This document shows, in pieces, positions 36,514 through 45,300 of a DNA stretch of 64,000 nt. The number at the start of each line of letters is the position of its first letter. Position 1 is the first letter of the stretch. The DNA is taken from assembly GCF_009796845.1 (NCBI RefSeq), contig NZ_CP047025.1:1550001-1614000 (forward strand), given 5' to 3'. The position numbers and the translations under genes were made by a program. The notes under the pieces were generated by a model. The model worked only from the letters and a program-made list of their open reading frames with translations, was not told the origin of the DNA and did no database searches. The stretch is from Cobetia sp. L2A1 (lineage in GTDB: Bacteria; Pseudomonadota; Gammaproteobacteria; Pseudomonadales; Halomonadaceae).

Positions 36514-36927
36514 CTACGAAGAGGGCGTGAAGCGCTTGGCTAGCCACCAGCCCAGCACCATCGTGATCAGAAAGCCGGCCAGGGGCAGACTCATGGCGCT
36601 ACTCGAGGCGATGGCGGGCCCAGGGCAATAACCACTCAGACCCCAGCCAGTGCCGAAGAATGCTGCACCGGTCAGCAGACGAGCATCGATATCGCGGCGA
36701 GTGGGGAGTTGGAAGCGCTCTCCAAGCATCGGGCCTTCTCGACGCCAGACGAGACGGTAGCCGATAAAGGTGGTAATGACAGCGGCTCCGAGTACGAAAA
36801 TCAACGTCGGGTCCCAGTGACCGGTGACATCCAGAAAGCCAATCACCCGTGCGGGATCTGTCATGCCACTGAGGGTCAACCCCAGGCTGAATATCAGCCC
36901 GGTCACTAACCCGATGACGATCTTCAT
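36514..36927 (-). CDS. YeeE/YedE-family sulfur transporter, second half (PmpB-like)
   Basis: A 137-residue membrane protein with about four TM helices. The motif GWGLSGYCPGPA carries the conserved Cys used by YeeE/YedE (TsuA-like) thiosulfate and persulfide channels. It overlaps the upstream half by 4 bases (ATGA), so the two are made together and probably form one pore. GGAGG precedes the start. Confidence 0.88.
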   Translation of the reverse strand: MKIVIGLVTGLIFSLGLTLSGMTDPARVIGFLDVTGHWDPTLIFVLGAAVITTFIGYRLVWRREGPMLGERFQLPTRRDIDARLLTGAAFFGTGWGLSGYCPGPAIASSSAMSLPLAGFLITMVLGWWLAKRFTPSS

Positions 36928-37382
36928 TGTCCACCTCCGGTCAGCGTCCGAGTGACAAGGACGGTCAGCATGGCGACTGTCACGAAGACGGCAGTTGCCA
37001 CGATCGAGCGCGGTGATAGACGTGCCATGCCACAGACTCCATGGCCACTGGTACATCCGCCCCCAATGCCTGTGCCGACCCCAACCAGCACCCCGGCGAT
37101 CATCATTGGCAGCACGCCATTGATGGGGTTACCAATCATGGCGTGGGACTGTGCTGCCACATTGCCCCAGTCGAGATTCAAGATCGTCAATAGCAGCGGT
37201 CCTGACACCAGGCCGATAACGAAGGCGATACGCCAACCACGATCCGTCCCTGCATCGAACAAGGCACCACGCGTGATACCACTGATACCAGCGATACGCC
37301 CCAGAAAGCCCATCAGCATCACAGCTGACACTCCGATCAGCCCCCCGCCCATCAATCCCTTCAGACTGCTAATCGTGTCCAA
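36924..37382 (-). CDS. YeeE/YedE-family sulfur transporter, first half (PmpA-like)
   Basis: A 152-residue membrane protein with four hydrophobic segments and the motif GIGGGCTSGHGVCG holding the conserved Cys. With the next gene it makes the split form of a YeeE/YedE channel importing sulfur compounds. No persulfide dioxygenase or ArsR regulator, often found with these genes, lies nearby. Confidence 0.88.
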   Translation of the reverse strand: MDTISSLKGLMGGGLIGVSAVMLMGFLGRIAGISGITRGALFDAGTDRGWRIAFVIGLVSGPLLLTILNLDWGNVAAQSHAMIGNPINGVLPMMIAGVLVGVGTGIGGGCTSGHGVCGMARLSPRSIVATAVFVTVAMLTVLVTRTLTGGGQ

Positions 37383-37568
37383 TGGTGTACTCCTTGTGTC
37401 ACGAGATGTCTTCGCATTTTATCAGTAGGGAGTGTGGCGCCTTTCTGTCGTTGGCGCTTCATTCGCGGACATCAATTCTTGCGGCCCTTTATCTCACGCC
37501 TCATGACCCCATATGAGAAAAGAGGTGGTTCGGTGACGGGCTATCAAACGTGACGGAAGGGAGCGCTC

Positions 37569-38273
37569 ATGCGCGACAAGAACGAGCAGGGCGACAAGCG
37601 CGAGAAAATCATACTGATCACTGGCGCCTCCAGCGGTATTGGTGAAGCCACCGCACGGACTTTGGTCAACGCCGGGCACAAGGTGGTAGTAACGGCGCGG
37701 CGCAAGGAGCGCCTTGATGCGCTGGTGGAGGAGCTAGGCAGTGACAAGGTGCTGGCTATCGCTGCGGATGCCACCGACTACGATCAGCAGGCCAAGGTGG
37801 TCGAGCAGGCCATCGCACACTATGGTCGTCTGGATGTGGCGTTTGCCAATGCCGGCGCCGGCGTCAGTCAGGCGGGAACCGAGAACGGTGATCCGCAGGA
37901 GTGGAAGCGCGTTGTCGATATCAACATCAATGCCTTGTTGTGGACCGCTCACGCCACCTTGCCATATCTGCGTGAGACGCAGGGACATTTCATCCTGACC
38001 AGTTCGGTGGCAGGACGTACCAATCATGCTGGCTCCATCTACAGTTCCACCAAGTGGTTTGCCTATGGATTTGGCCAGAATCTGGCGAGGGAGATGGCCG
38101 AATGGAAGGGGCGTTGCACCACCATTACACCGGGCATGGTCAACACTGCCTTCTTTGACGAACCCAAGCCGGACAAGCTGGACCCGCAGGACGTGGCCGA
38201 TGCCGTTCTCTATGCCATCAGCGCGTCGCCGCGAGCCAATATCCGCGAAGTGCATCTGATGCCGACGTACTGA
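37569..38273 (+). CDS. Short-chain dehydrogenase/reductase
   Basis: A 234-residue classical SDR: NAD(P)-binding TGASSGIG, the Arg pair TARRKERL suggesting NADP preference, NAGAGVS, catalytic Ser in LTSSVAG and YSSTK (Tyr and Lys). Its close relatives are YdfG-like 3-hydroxy acid dehydrogenases, but the substrate is not determined. It is transcribed alone, with GGAAGGGAG upstream. Confidence 0.92.
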   Translation: MRDKNEQGDKREKIILITGASSGIGEATARTLVNAGHKVVVTARRKERLDALVEELGSDKVLAIAADATDYDQQAKVVEQAIAHYGRLDVAFANAGAGVSQAGTENGDPQEWKRVVDININALLWTAHATLPYLRETQGHFILTSSVAGRTNHAGSIYSSTKWFAYGFGQNLAREMAEWKGRCTTITPGMVNTAFFDEPKPDKLDPQDVADAVLYAISASPRANIREVHLMPTY

Positions 38274-38328
38274 GTTAGGTGGGGCCAGTATGACGGCCCG
38301 TCGCTGACTTATCTTCTCACACGACTGG

Positions 38329-39615
38329 CTATCGCAGTTGTTTCAACTCCTGCCATCTGGTCGTATAGCGCGCACTGCGGTGCGCGCAGCGAAGTTGCCA
38401 GGCAGCATCGGGGCGTGCGACGCCGAGACGCACGGTGCCACGGCCCATCTTCTGATTCATCGTGTCCAGTGTGGCCATCAGCTGTCGACTACGCTCGCGC
38501 CTGGCGATGTCTTCCTCGTTGTCCAGCAACGAGAGCTGCTCGCGAGGCTGATCGACGAGGTCCAGCAGCATCACTCCCGCCTTCATGAAGCGATAGCCGC
38601 GCAGAAAGATGCTTTCAAGCCCTTCGCGTGCGGCAGCAAGTATGTCGCGCGTGTCACTGGTTGGCGCAGTTAGCTCGACGATGGTGCTGGGCGAGTACTG
38701 GGGCAGGTCGGGCCGATGGCGATTGCTTTTGAGAAAGATCATCACCGCGCGTGTCAGGCTACCCTGTTGGCGCAGCTTCTCGGCGCCACGCTGGGCATGT
38801 TGGCGGATGGCATCCTGCAGTTCGCTCAATTCTCCGGTCATGCGACCGAAGGAACGTGAGGTCATGATGCGCTGACGGGCCTCATCGACATCATTCATCT
38901 CAAGGCATGGCGTGCCGCGAAGTTCGAGCACGGTACGTTCAAGCACCACAGAATAACGCTGACGAATGGCCTGCGGGTCAGCCTGGCGTAGATCCCAGGC
39001 GGTGCGCATGCCTTGCAGTGCCAGTCGCTCGACCAGCCGTCGCCCCACACCCCACACGTCACTCAGCGGCGTATCCTCCAGCAGGCGCTGGGTGCCGACG
39101 TCCTCTGGCTCCAGCACGCAGACTCCCTTGAATTCCGGACGCTTCTTGGCTGCGCGATTGGCCAGTTTGGCCAGCGTGCGGGTCGGCGCCACACCCACGC
39201 AGACGGGGATGCCGGTGAACTTGCGCACATTGCGGTGCAGGGTACGGCTCAGTGTCAGCATCGAGTTGCGATCAAAGCCGTCGAATCGCACGAACATCTC
39301 ATCGATGGAATAGGGTTCGACGCCAGCGGAGAATTCTTCCAACACTTCGCGTACGCGCGTTGACATGTCGCCATACAGTTCATAATTGGAGGAGAGCAGA
39401 TGAATCCGCCCCTCGCGCACCAGTTGCTGCAGCTGGAAGACAGGCGTGCCCATCTCGATACCCAGTGCCTTGAGCTCGTTGGAGCGCGCGATGACACAGC
39501 CATCATTGTTCGACATTACCCCTAGTGGGCGACCTTCCAGGCGCGGATCAAAGACCCGTTCGCAGCTGGCGTAGAAGTTGTTGCAGTCAACCAGGCCAAT
39601 CATCGGCGGGGTCAT
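38329..39615 (-). CDS. umuC: DNA polymerase V catalytic subunit UmuC
   Basis: A 428-residue Y-family polymerase for SOS mutagenesis. It shows the metal residues in GLVDCNNFYASCERVF and YSIDEMFVRF, the helix-hairpin-helix region (DVWGVGRRLVERLALQGM) and the little-finger domain. ATG at 39615 overlaps the umuD stop (ATGA), so the two are coupled. The frame opens earlier, at 39663, inside umuD. Confidence 0.96.
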   Translation of the reverse strand: MTPPMIGLVDCNNFYASCERVFDPRLEGRPLGVMSNNDGCVIARSNELKALGIEMGTPVFQLQQLVREGRIHLLSSNYELYGDMSTRVREVLEEFSAGVEPYSIDEMFVRFDGFDRNSMLTLSRTLHRNVRKFTGIPVCVGVAPTRTLAKLANRAAKKRPEFKGVCVLEPEDVGTQRLLEDTPLSDVWGVGRRLVERLALQGMRTAWDLRQADPQAIRQRYSVVLERTVLELRGTPCLEMNDVDEARQRIMTSRSFGRMTGELSELQDAIRQHAQRGAEKLRQQGSLTRAVMIFLKSNRHRPDLPQYSPSTIVELTAPTSDTRDILAAAREGLESIFLRGYRFMKAGVMLLDLVDQPREQLSLLDNEEDIARRERSRQLMATLDTMNQKMGRGTVRLGVARPDAAWQLRCAHRSARYTTRWQELKQLR

Positions 39616-40073
39616 ACCGCGTATTCGTGGATGACGGAACGTACCACTCCCCACACCTGACATTCGAGATCAAAGATGGCAACCGGTGGATACATCGCAT
39701 TGCCTGAGCACAGATAAGGGCGCTGCCCGATCAGCTCATAGCGCTTGACCACCACCTCACCCTCGACCAGCGCCACCACGATATGCCCGGGACGTGCATC
39801 GATGGAACGGTCCACCACCAGCGTATCGCCTGGATAGATGCCGTAGCCTTCCATGCTGTCACCCGCCACCGTCATGAAGAAGGTTGCCGCTGGGCGCTTG
39901 ATCAGCCGTTCGTTGAGGTCCAGCGTGCGCCCTGCGTAATCCTCGGCGGGTGACGGGAAGCCGGAAATGCCTGCCCGGCTAGTGACAGTGGGGTGTGGCA
40001 ACGCACAGCGCTCAGGTGCCGGGTGAGGGCAAGCCAGTGTCTCGTGGGAGGCTATAGCTGCAGAAGTGGTCAT
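39612..40073 (-). CDS. umuD: SOS response protease-like subunit UmuD
   Basis: A 153-residue LexA-like protein cut by RecA-stimulated self-cleavage to the active UmuD' partner of UmuC. The Ser/Lys dyad is seen in AGDSMEGYGI and VVVKRYEL. The cleavage region reads SRAGISGFPSPA, with Ala-Gly in place of Cys-Gly of E. coli. The N-terminal arm is longer and richer in His/Pro than E. coli UmuD (139 residues). A LexA box overlaps its promoter. Confidence 0.95.
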   Translation of the reverse strand: MTTSAAIASHETLACPHPAPERCALPHPTVTSRAGISGFPSPAEDYAGRTLDLNERLIKRPAATFFMTVAGDSMEGYGIYPGDTLVVDRSIDARPGHIVVALVEGEVVVKRYELIGQRPYLCSGNAMYPPVAIFDLECQVWGVVRSVIHEYAV

Positions 40074-40092
40074 GGGTGGAGTCTCCTATCGA

Positions 40093-40112
40093 TACTGTAT
40101 ATGAATACAGTA
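40093..40112 (-). promoter_or_regulatory. LexA (SOS) box of umuDC
   Basis: TACTGTATATGAATACAGTA, 18 of 20 positions equal to the gammaproteobacterial LexA consensus. It overlaps the -10 of the promoter in the next entry and lies 19 bases before the umuD ATG. Confidence 0.95.
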
Positions 40113-40137
40113 TCGGTGCTGAGGCGCTCACAGGCAA
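40109..40137 (-). promoter_or_regulatory. umuDC promoter
   Basis: On the minus strand TTGCCT (40132-40137), a 17-base spacer and GATACT (40109-40114). The -10 shares four bases with the LexA box, so bound LexA would block RNA polymerase directly. Confidence 0.6.
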
Positions 40138-40321
40138 CTACTGATCCATGCGAGTGCTGCACATTCATGAGACGCAGATCAAGCGCACTGAACCTGTGTG
40201 CAATGGTAGAGATCGAGAAAAGCTGCTAGCGAGAAAATACCTTTGCAGATCGTGTGTTTGCGTTTCCAGGGTGTCCGCATTACCTTAATTATTCCTTATA
40301 TAATAATATTAGAGGTGGACG

Positions 40322-41569
40322 ATGCGGCTTTCGATGTTGGCGATGGGCTTGGCCTACGGGTTGTGTACTGTCAGTGCACAGGCTGCGGACTATCAAGACG
40401 TGCAGGATGCCGTTGAGCAACAGCGAGAACCCTTGCTGAAGACCTTGGAAACGCTGGTCAATGTGGATTCGGGGACGGGTTACAGTGAAGGGCTGAGCGA
40501 TGTTGAAGCCATGCTCACCCAGCATCTCAAGGCCCTTGGCGCACAGATAGAGACGTATCCTGCCAAGACCTATGGCGGCAATACGATTGTCGGCCGGATA
40601 CAGGGCGAGGGCAGCCGCAAGATCATGTTGATGATCCATTACGACACTGTCTTTGATGAAGGTGCCGCCACTGAGCGTGCCTTCCGTATCGAGGATGGAC
40701 GTGCCTATGGCCCGGGTGTGGGAGATGCCAAGGGCGGCGTCGCCGTTATTCTGCACAGCCTTGAAGCACTGAAGACACTGGGATATGACGACTACGGCCA
40801 AGTCACCGTGGTCTTCAATCCGGATGAGGAAAAGGGCTCTCCGGGATCGCATGAGGTGATTCACAAGCTGTCCGCGGATCAGGATGCCGTTCTGGTCTTC
40901 GAGCCAACCTTTGCTGAGCCAGGGGTAGATGCCGTGACGGTTGTCACCAAGGGCATCAACTACGCCTTTCTCGAGGTGAAAGGGCGTGCATCGCATGCGG
41001 GTGGCGCACCTGAGAAAGGGCGTAATGCCATCATGGAACTATCACATCAGCTGCTGCAGCTGGATGATCTCGGTGATGCGGACAAGCAGACGACGCTCAA
41101 CTGGACGATCGTGGAAGGCGGCGCCAAGCGCAATATCATCCCTGAGCATGCCAAGGCAGAAGGAGATATGCGCTATTTCGATAGTAGCGAGTATGAGCGC
41201 GTTCTGAATGAGGCTCAGAAAATCACTGAGAATCAGCTGGTTGAAGGTACCGAGGTAGCGTTCCATCTCGAAAAAGGGCGTCCGCCGCTGCCTGACAATC
41301 CTCAGAGTCAGAAGCTTGCCAAGCAGGCACAGAAGATCTATCAGGAGCTTGGTCAGTCGCTGCAGGCGGTCGAGATTGGCGGTGGTACCGATGCGGCCTA
41401 CGCCTATCATGAAGGGTCTGATAAGCCTGCAGTACTCGAGTCTCTCGGTCTCGTCGGAGGTGGATATCATAGTGACAAGGAGTTTGTGCTTGTCGATAGT
41501 GTGGTGCCGCGTCTTTATCTGACGACCCGTATGATCATGGAGCTCTCCGACGAAGCGTCTGATGACTGA
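40322..41569 (+). CDS. Exported M20-family metallopeptidase (glutamate carboxypeptidase-like)
   Basis: A 415-residue zinc peptidase with a signal peptide (ending SAQA, before ADYQ). The metal site is complete: His in MIHYDTVF, Asp in GVGDAKGG, the catalytic pair in NPDEEKGS, Glu in VFEPTFAE and His in GGGYHSDKEF. A dimerisation domain lies between (GRASHAGGAPEKGRNAI). The family includes CPG2, which releases C-terminal glutamate from folates and peptides. AGAGGTGG lies just before ATG 40322. Confidence 0.92.
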   Translation: MRLSMLAMGLAYGLCTVSAQAADYQDVQDAVEQQREPLLKTLETLVNVDSGTGYSEGLSDVEAMLTQHLKALGAQIETYPAKTYGGNTIVGRIQGEGSRKIMLMIHYDTVFDEGAATERAFRIEDGRAYGPGVGDAKGGVAVILHSLEALKTLGYDDYGQVTVVFNPDEEKGSPGSHEVIHKLSADQDAVLVFEPTFAEPGVDAVTVVTKGINYAFLEVKGRASHAGGAPEKGRNAIMELSHQLLQLDDLGDADKQTTLNWTIVEGGAKRNIIPEHAKAEGDMRYFDSSEYERVLNEAQKITENQLVEGTEVAFHLEKGRPPLPDNPQSQKLAKQAQKIYQELGQSLQAVEIGGGTDAAYAYHEGSDKPAVLESLGLVGGGYHSDKEFVLVDSVVPRLYLTTRMIMELSDEASDD

Positions 41570-41639
41570 GCTGGATAGTGGAGTGTGACAACTGACGTTG
41601 ACGGTGCAAAGAAGCGTTATCGTTTTTGATGCTAGACCG

Positions 41640-41674
41640 AAGACGCCCCAGCCTTTGAAAGGCTGGGGCGTCTT
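41640..41674. terminator. Strong hairpin between convergent genes
   Basis: Perfect 16-bp stem (AAGACGCCCCAGCCTT and its complement) with a TGA loop. There is no T-run, but it stands between the convergent M20 and oxygenase genes. Its right arm runs into the tandem repeat. Confidence 0.7.
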
Positions 41675-41741
41675 CAGTCGTGGCTAACGCCAACATGGGG
41701 CGGGAGTCTTCAGTCGTGGCTAACGCCAACATGGGGCGGGA
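41670..41741. repeat. Two identical 36-bp tandem repeats
   Basis: Units 41670-41705 and 41706-41741 are base-for-base identical, and GTCT begins a third unit. The array ends 2 bases from the stop codon of the oxygenase gene, so it forms the first part of that gene's 3' untranslated region. Confidence 0.95.
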
Positions 41742-41743
41742 GT

Positions 41744-42493
41744 CTAAAAGAGAATATCGCTACGAATAATGTACTTGGTGCCCGAGGTAATGGATTCACC
41801 GGCATGTACGCAGTGAAGAGGGTGAGCGCCGTGTGGGAAACACAGTACCGCGCCCTTGGGTGTTGATACCGACACGGTTTTTACGTCATCGCGTGACTGG
41901 GCTGGCTTGCCAGGTTCAGAGCGACTGACTAAAAACTCGGTGCGTCCGCCGTCATAACCATCACTGAGGAAGATGAGGAAAGTGTACTGACTCATCAGGC
42001 CAGGATAGGCATCCATCACGATCTGCCCATCGATGACGCGACTGCCTGGCCAGGCACCATCGGTATGTGGCTTGAAGAAGTCGCCTTTCTCGTAGCGATA
42101 GAGACGGAACCGCGCATTGATCCCCTTGGCAGATCTTCCCTCGATCATTTCGGATACCAGATGGCCAGCACGTGCCCAGATGACTTGATCGATGGCCTCA
42201 CTGACAATCCAGTTGACGTTATGGTTATGACGTACCGAGCGAGGTAGCGAGACAGGGGCATCCTCGTCGAAGCCCATCTCCTCTGCCGCTTGTACGAAGT
42301 TATTGGCTTCAGTGGGTGTCAGCACATTGAGTAGCTGAAAGGCGCCTGGCACTTCGTCGATATCCTGACGCGTCGGCTGGAGGGTCGCGTCGGTCTCGTA
42401 GAAGGTGGCGACATCACCGTTGTCACTCCAGATGGGCAGCGGTGTGGGATGAAAGCCGCGCTCATGACTGACGGCGTGAAAGGCTAGGCTCAT
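41744..42493 (-). CDS. 2-oxoglutarate/Fe(II)-dependent oxygenase (prolyl 4-hydroxylase-like)
   Basis: A 249-residue dioxygenase. The double-stranded beta-helix iron ligands are His and Asp in FKPHTDGAW and a distal His in PLHCVHAGE; a basic residue for 2-oxoglutarate lies in SGTKYIIRSD. The N-terminal part (ATFYETDATLQ ... AFQLLNVLTPTEANNFV) is typical of prolyl hydroxylase-like proteins. ATG at 42493 has AAGGAG 9 bases upstream. Substrate unknown. The SMR pair lies upstream on the same strand after a gap of 219 bases. Confidence 0.85.
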   Translation of the reverse strand: MSLAFHAVSHERGFHPTPLPIWSDNGDVATFYETDATLQPTRQDIDEVPGAFQLLNVLTPTEANNFVQAAEEMGFDEDAPVSLPRSVRHNHNVNWIVSEAIDQVIWARAGHLVSEMIEGRSAKGINARFRLYRYEKGDFFKPHTDGAWPGSRVIDGQIVMDAYPGLMSQYTFLIFLSDGYDGGRTEFLVSRSEPGKPAQSRDDVKTVSVSTPKGAVLCFPHGAHPLHCVHAGESITSGTKYIIRSDILF

Positions 42494-42712
42494 GACAATT
42501 AACTCCTTGGGTGTCGCGTGAATACGAAAACCTTGATCAGTAACGTGATCGTAAGGAGGGTGCTGTGCGACAGCCACGAGGCTAGAGCAATCGTGAAAGC
42601 GACGAAAGGTGAGTCTATGCAATTGGCTATTGCCGATTCGGCACTAATGGCTAATGGCACGATAATCCAAACCCCCGTCAGCCACTGGCAGGGAGTGGGA
42701 TACACGGGCTGT

Positions 42713-43033
42713 CTAGTGTCCACTTGTCAGGTGCAAGCCGACGATGGAGAGAACGATGACGCCAATGCACGCCATGCGTCGCAGTGAGAAGTACTCCTTC
42801 CAGAACATTACGCCGATCACGGCGCTGACCACGGTTCCGATACCGGAGAAGACGGCATAGGCAATGCCCAGGCTGATGCTGTCCATCGCGAGATAGAGCA
42901 AGCTGAGCGAGGAACTGAAGCCGATCGCCACCAGCGCGACGCCCAGGCGGCGGCTGTTTTTGGCGTACTGGTTGAAGCCGGCGACACCGATGACTTCACA
43001 GAAGCCGGAGGCGATCAGAAATACCCAATCCAT
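42713..43033 (-). CDS. SMR-family exporter subunit
   Basis: A 106-residue protein with four TM helices. The conserved membrane Glu sits in SGFCEVIGVAG. It forms a pair with the SMR gene 14 bases upstream, as in YkkCD or EbrAB heterodimers. The other half retains a more SugE/Gdx-like GWAIGLK, so guanidinium or small quaternary/methylated amines are candidate substrates (inference). AGGAG lies 7 bases before ATG 43033. Confidence 0.9.
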   Translation of the reverse strand: MDWVFLIASGFCEVIGVAGFNQYAKNSRRLGVALVAIGFSSSLSLLYLAMDSISLGIAYAVFSGIGTVVSAVIGVMFWKEYFSLRRMACIGVIVLSIVGLHLTSGH

Positions 43034-43047
43034 GGTGAAGCTCCTGT

Positions 43048-43431
43048 TCAATCAGTGGCGGGACGCTGCGTCGTTGCGTCGTGTGAACCCGGCCGCCCGT
43101 TTGAAGGCGTGATCGAGGCGGAAGTGGGGGCGGTCTTCAACAGAATGATCCCGATGAGCATCAGCGCCACGAAGCCGAGGGTCGACCAGTGGAATTCGAG
43201 ATCGAAGAACAACAGATCAGCGACGACAGTCCCGACGGTGCCCAGGCCTACGAAGATGGCATAGGTGGTACTGGCGGGGAGCGTCTTGGCGACCTGTGTC
43301 ACCAGACTCAAGCTGATGATGACCAGCAGGACGGTCAAGGCCCATTCAAGAGGACTGTCAGCCAACTTGAGGCCGATGGCCCAGCCAACTTCACATAGCA
43401 TCGAGATCAGAAAGAAGAGCGTGATACGCAT
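43048..43431 (-). CDS. SMR-family exporter subunit, partner
   Basis: A 127-residue SMR protein: Glu in SMLCEVGWAIGLK, four TM helices and a polar C-terminal tail of about 20 residues (SNGRPGSHDATTQRPATD) not usual in SMR proteins. It probably assembles in antiparallel orientation with the next subunit. I looked for guanidine riboswitches upstream (43432-43691) and saw none. Confidence 0.9.
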   Translation of the reverse strand: MRITLFFLISMLCEVGWAIGLKLADSPLEWALTVLLVIISLSLVTQVAKTLPASTTYAIFVGLGTVGTVVADLLFFDLEFHWSTLGFVALMLIGIILLKTAPTSASITPSNGRPGSHDATTQRPATD

Positions 43432-43630
43432 GAAGAGGAGAGTTCCTGTCGTTAGGCACGGGGCCGATAGTCGATGGCCAAGCCAAGAGTGTGGGCGGCA
43501 AACAGCGGCATGAAACAGTTGCGGCCATGCAGAGAGCACCAGCATGTGGTCTGCAAGTGATCATGAAGTGGTGAAGCATGAGTCTTTGCGATTAATTTAA
43601 TTAGAATATTTGAATATATAGCACGGAAAA

Positions 43631-43648
43631 GCGGGGCATAAGCCCCGC
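43631..43648 (-). terminator. Terminator of tmm copy 1
   Basis: GCGGGGC / GCCCCGC stem with an ATAA loop; on the minus strand it is followed by TTTTCC. It lies 43 bases after the tmm stop. Confidence 0.75.
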
Positions 43649-43691
43649 AGTGAGAGAAAAGGATAAAGGGGGTGTCAGGAAAAGTCGCTGA

Positions 43692-45101
43692 TCACGTCGC
43701 AAGAGGAGTCACCGCACTGACGGCAGGCGCAGTTACCGTCTCGGTCACCAGTGTGCGCTGGGGTTGTGCCAGATAGGCTTCCAGCGAATCATCCATCGCC
43801 TCAAGCCATGTCGTGTGGTGCTTGGGCGCCAGCGTGCCGGTCATCAGTGAGCGATAGGAGTAGTCACGGAAGGTCATGATGTTCTCGTGCTTGTGATGTT
43901 CCCACTCCAGGAAGGTGCGGTTGACGCCATCGATATCGAAACTCGGGTAATCGGTTTCGCCAATCAATGATTTCACGTAATCCCCCTGGAAGAGGATCAT
44001 CGACCCATCGTCATCCAGCGTTTCCTCGCGGCCGCGCCATGCCAGGCTATCCGCCTTCATTACGTCCACTGAGGGCAGGGCGATAGCATCGAGAATCACG
44101 TCACGTACCCACCAGGCCTGGGCATCAAACATGTTGAAGGTGTACCACTGGTCCTGCATGCCGAGATAGAACAGACGTGGGTTCTCTTCCCACACCACAC
44201 CCTTGTAGAGGCCCAGTGGCCACATGCGATTGCCGGTCTTGAGGCGAAGCGATTCTTCCAGATACGGGAAGTGATGCAAATAGCCGGTGCACAGGATGAT
44301 GGCGTCGATGTGCTTGCTGCTGCCATCCTTGAAGTAGGCGATATCGTTCTCGACGCGCTCCAGCAGGGGCTTTTCTTCCCAGTTGTCTGGCCAGGCAAAT
44401 CCCATTGGCGCGGTACGATAGCTAGTGGTGATGCTGCGTGCGCCGTACTTGTAGCACTGTGAGCCGATGTCCTCAGCTGAGTAGCTGCTGCCGATCAACA
44501 ACAGGTCCTTGCCCTTGAATTCCAGTGCATCACGGAAATCATGGGCATGCAGAATACGGCCATTGAAGGTAGAGAAACCGGAGAATTCCGGCACATTGGG
44601 CGTCGAGAAGTGCCCGGACGCCACGATGACGTGATCAAAGACTTCACTGGTGACTTCATCGAGTGCCTGATCGTGAACACTCACCGTGAATAGCTGCGTC
44701 ACATCATCGAAGGTGACCTGACGTACCGGGCAGCCAAAGCGGATGTATTGACGGACGCCGGCTTTCTCGACACGCCCCTTGATGTAATCAAAGATCACCG
44801 CACGTGGCGGATAGGAGGCGATGGGACGTCCGAAATGTTCTTCAAAGGAATAGTCCGCGAATTCGAGGCATTCCTTGGGTCCATTCGACCACAGATAACG
44901 ATACATGCTGCCATGCGCTGGCTCGCCATGCGCATCCAGTCCAGTGCGCCAGCTGTAATTCCAGAGACCGCCCCAGTCATCCTGCTTTTCAAAACAGACG
45001 ATCTCGGGAATGTCGATTCCCTTGTCAGCGGCGGATTGAAAGGCGCGAAGCTGTGCCAGGCCACTGGGCCCTGCACCGATGATCGCAATACGTTTGGTCA
45101 T
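43692..45101 (-). CDS. tmm: Trimethylamine monooxygenase, copy 1
   Basis: A 469-residue flavin monooxygenase that oxidises trimethylamine to TMAO with NADPH and O2. FAD motif GAGPSG (residues 9-14), NADPH motif [10 protein letters not shown], the FMO fingerprint [11 protein letters not shown] and [12 protein letters not shown] are present, and the N-terminal run ([36 protein letters not shown]) matches bacterial Tmm. The start at 45101 has AGGA 8 bases upstream. A near-identical copy lies at 60718-62121. NarL-type repeats lie 123-143 bases upstream. The C-terminal 25 residues differ from those of copy 2. Confidence 0.93.
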   Translation of the reverse strand: MTKRIAIIGAGPSGLAQLRAFQSAADKGIDIPEIVCFEKQDDWGGLWNYSWRTGLDAHGEPAHGSMYRYLWSNGPKECLEFADYSFEEHFGRPIASYPPRAVIFDYIKGRVEKAGVRQYIRFGCPVRQVTFDDVTQLFTVSVHDQALDEVTSEVFDHVIVASGHFSTPNVPEFSGFSTFNGRILHAHDFRDALEFKGKDLLLIGSSYSAEDIGSQCYKYGARSITTSYRTAPMGFAWPDNWEEKPLLERVENDIAYFKDGSSKHIDAIILCTGYLHHFPYLEESLRLKTGNRMWPLGLYKGVVWEENPRLFYLGMQDQWYTFNMFDAQAWWVRDVILDAIALPSVDVMKADSLAWRGREETLDDDGSMILFQGDYVKSLIGETDYPSFDIDGVNRTFLEWEHHKHENIMTFRDYSYRSLMTGTLAPKHHTTWLEAMDDSLEAYLAQPQRTLVTETVTAPAVSAVTPLAT

Positions 45102-45223
45102 GGGTGTCGTCCTGTTCTTGTTGTGTCGTCTTGCTGTCGCGGGTCGAGGCGAGAGCATCGCGTCGATGATCGCTCACACTGAAACAGGCTAACGGGATGG
45201 TGCCGGGCTGAAAATTGCTCGGA

Positions 45224-45244
45224 AAGGGTAGCCAATTAGGGGTA
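45224..45244 (-). promoter_or_regulatory. Paired NarL-type heptamers upstream of tmm copy 1
   Basis: On the minus strand TACCCCT (45238-45244), seven bases, then TACCCTT (45224-45230). This is the same direct 7-7-7 arrangement as upstream of tdm, and agrees with the NarL heptamer TACYYMT at the first half-site. Confidence 0.6.
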
Positions 45245-45300
45245 GTCATCCGTCAGAAGCCCGGCAAGGTGCTCGATATGAATGGAAAAACCGATCGTGA

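Noticed and set aside
41670..41741. CRISPR array
   Set aside because: Only two contiguous units without spacers and no cas genes; it is a tandem duplication. The repeats at 57166-57249 fail for the same reason.
43432..43691. Guanidine riboswitch upstream of the SMR pair
   Set aside because: I looked for ykkC, mini-ykkC and guanidine-III landmarks (for example paired ACGR loops) on the minus strand and found none.
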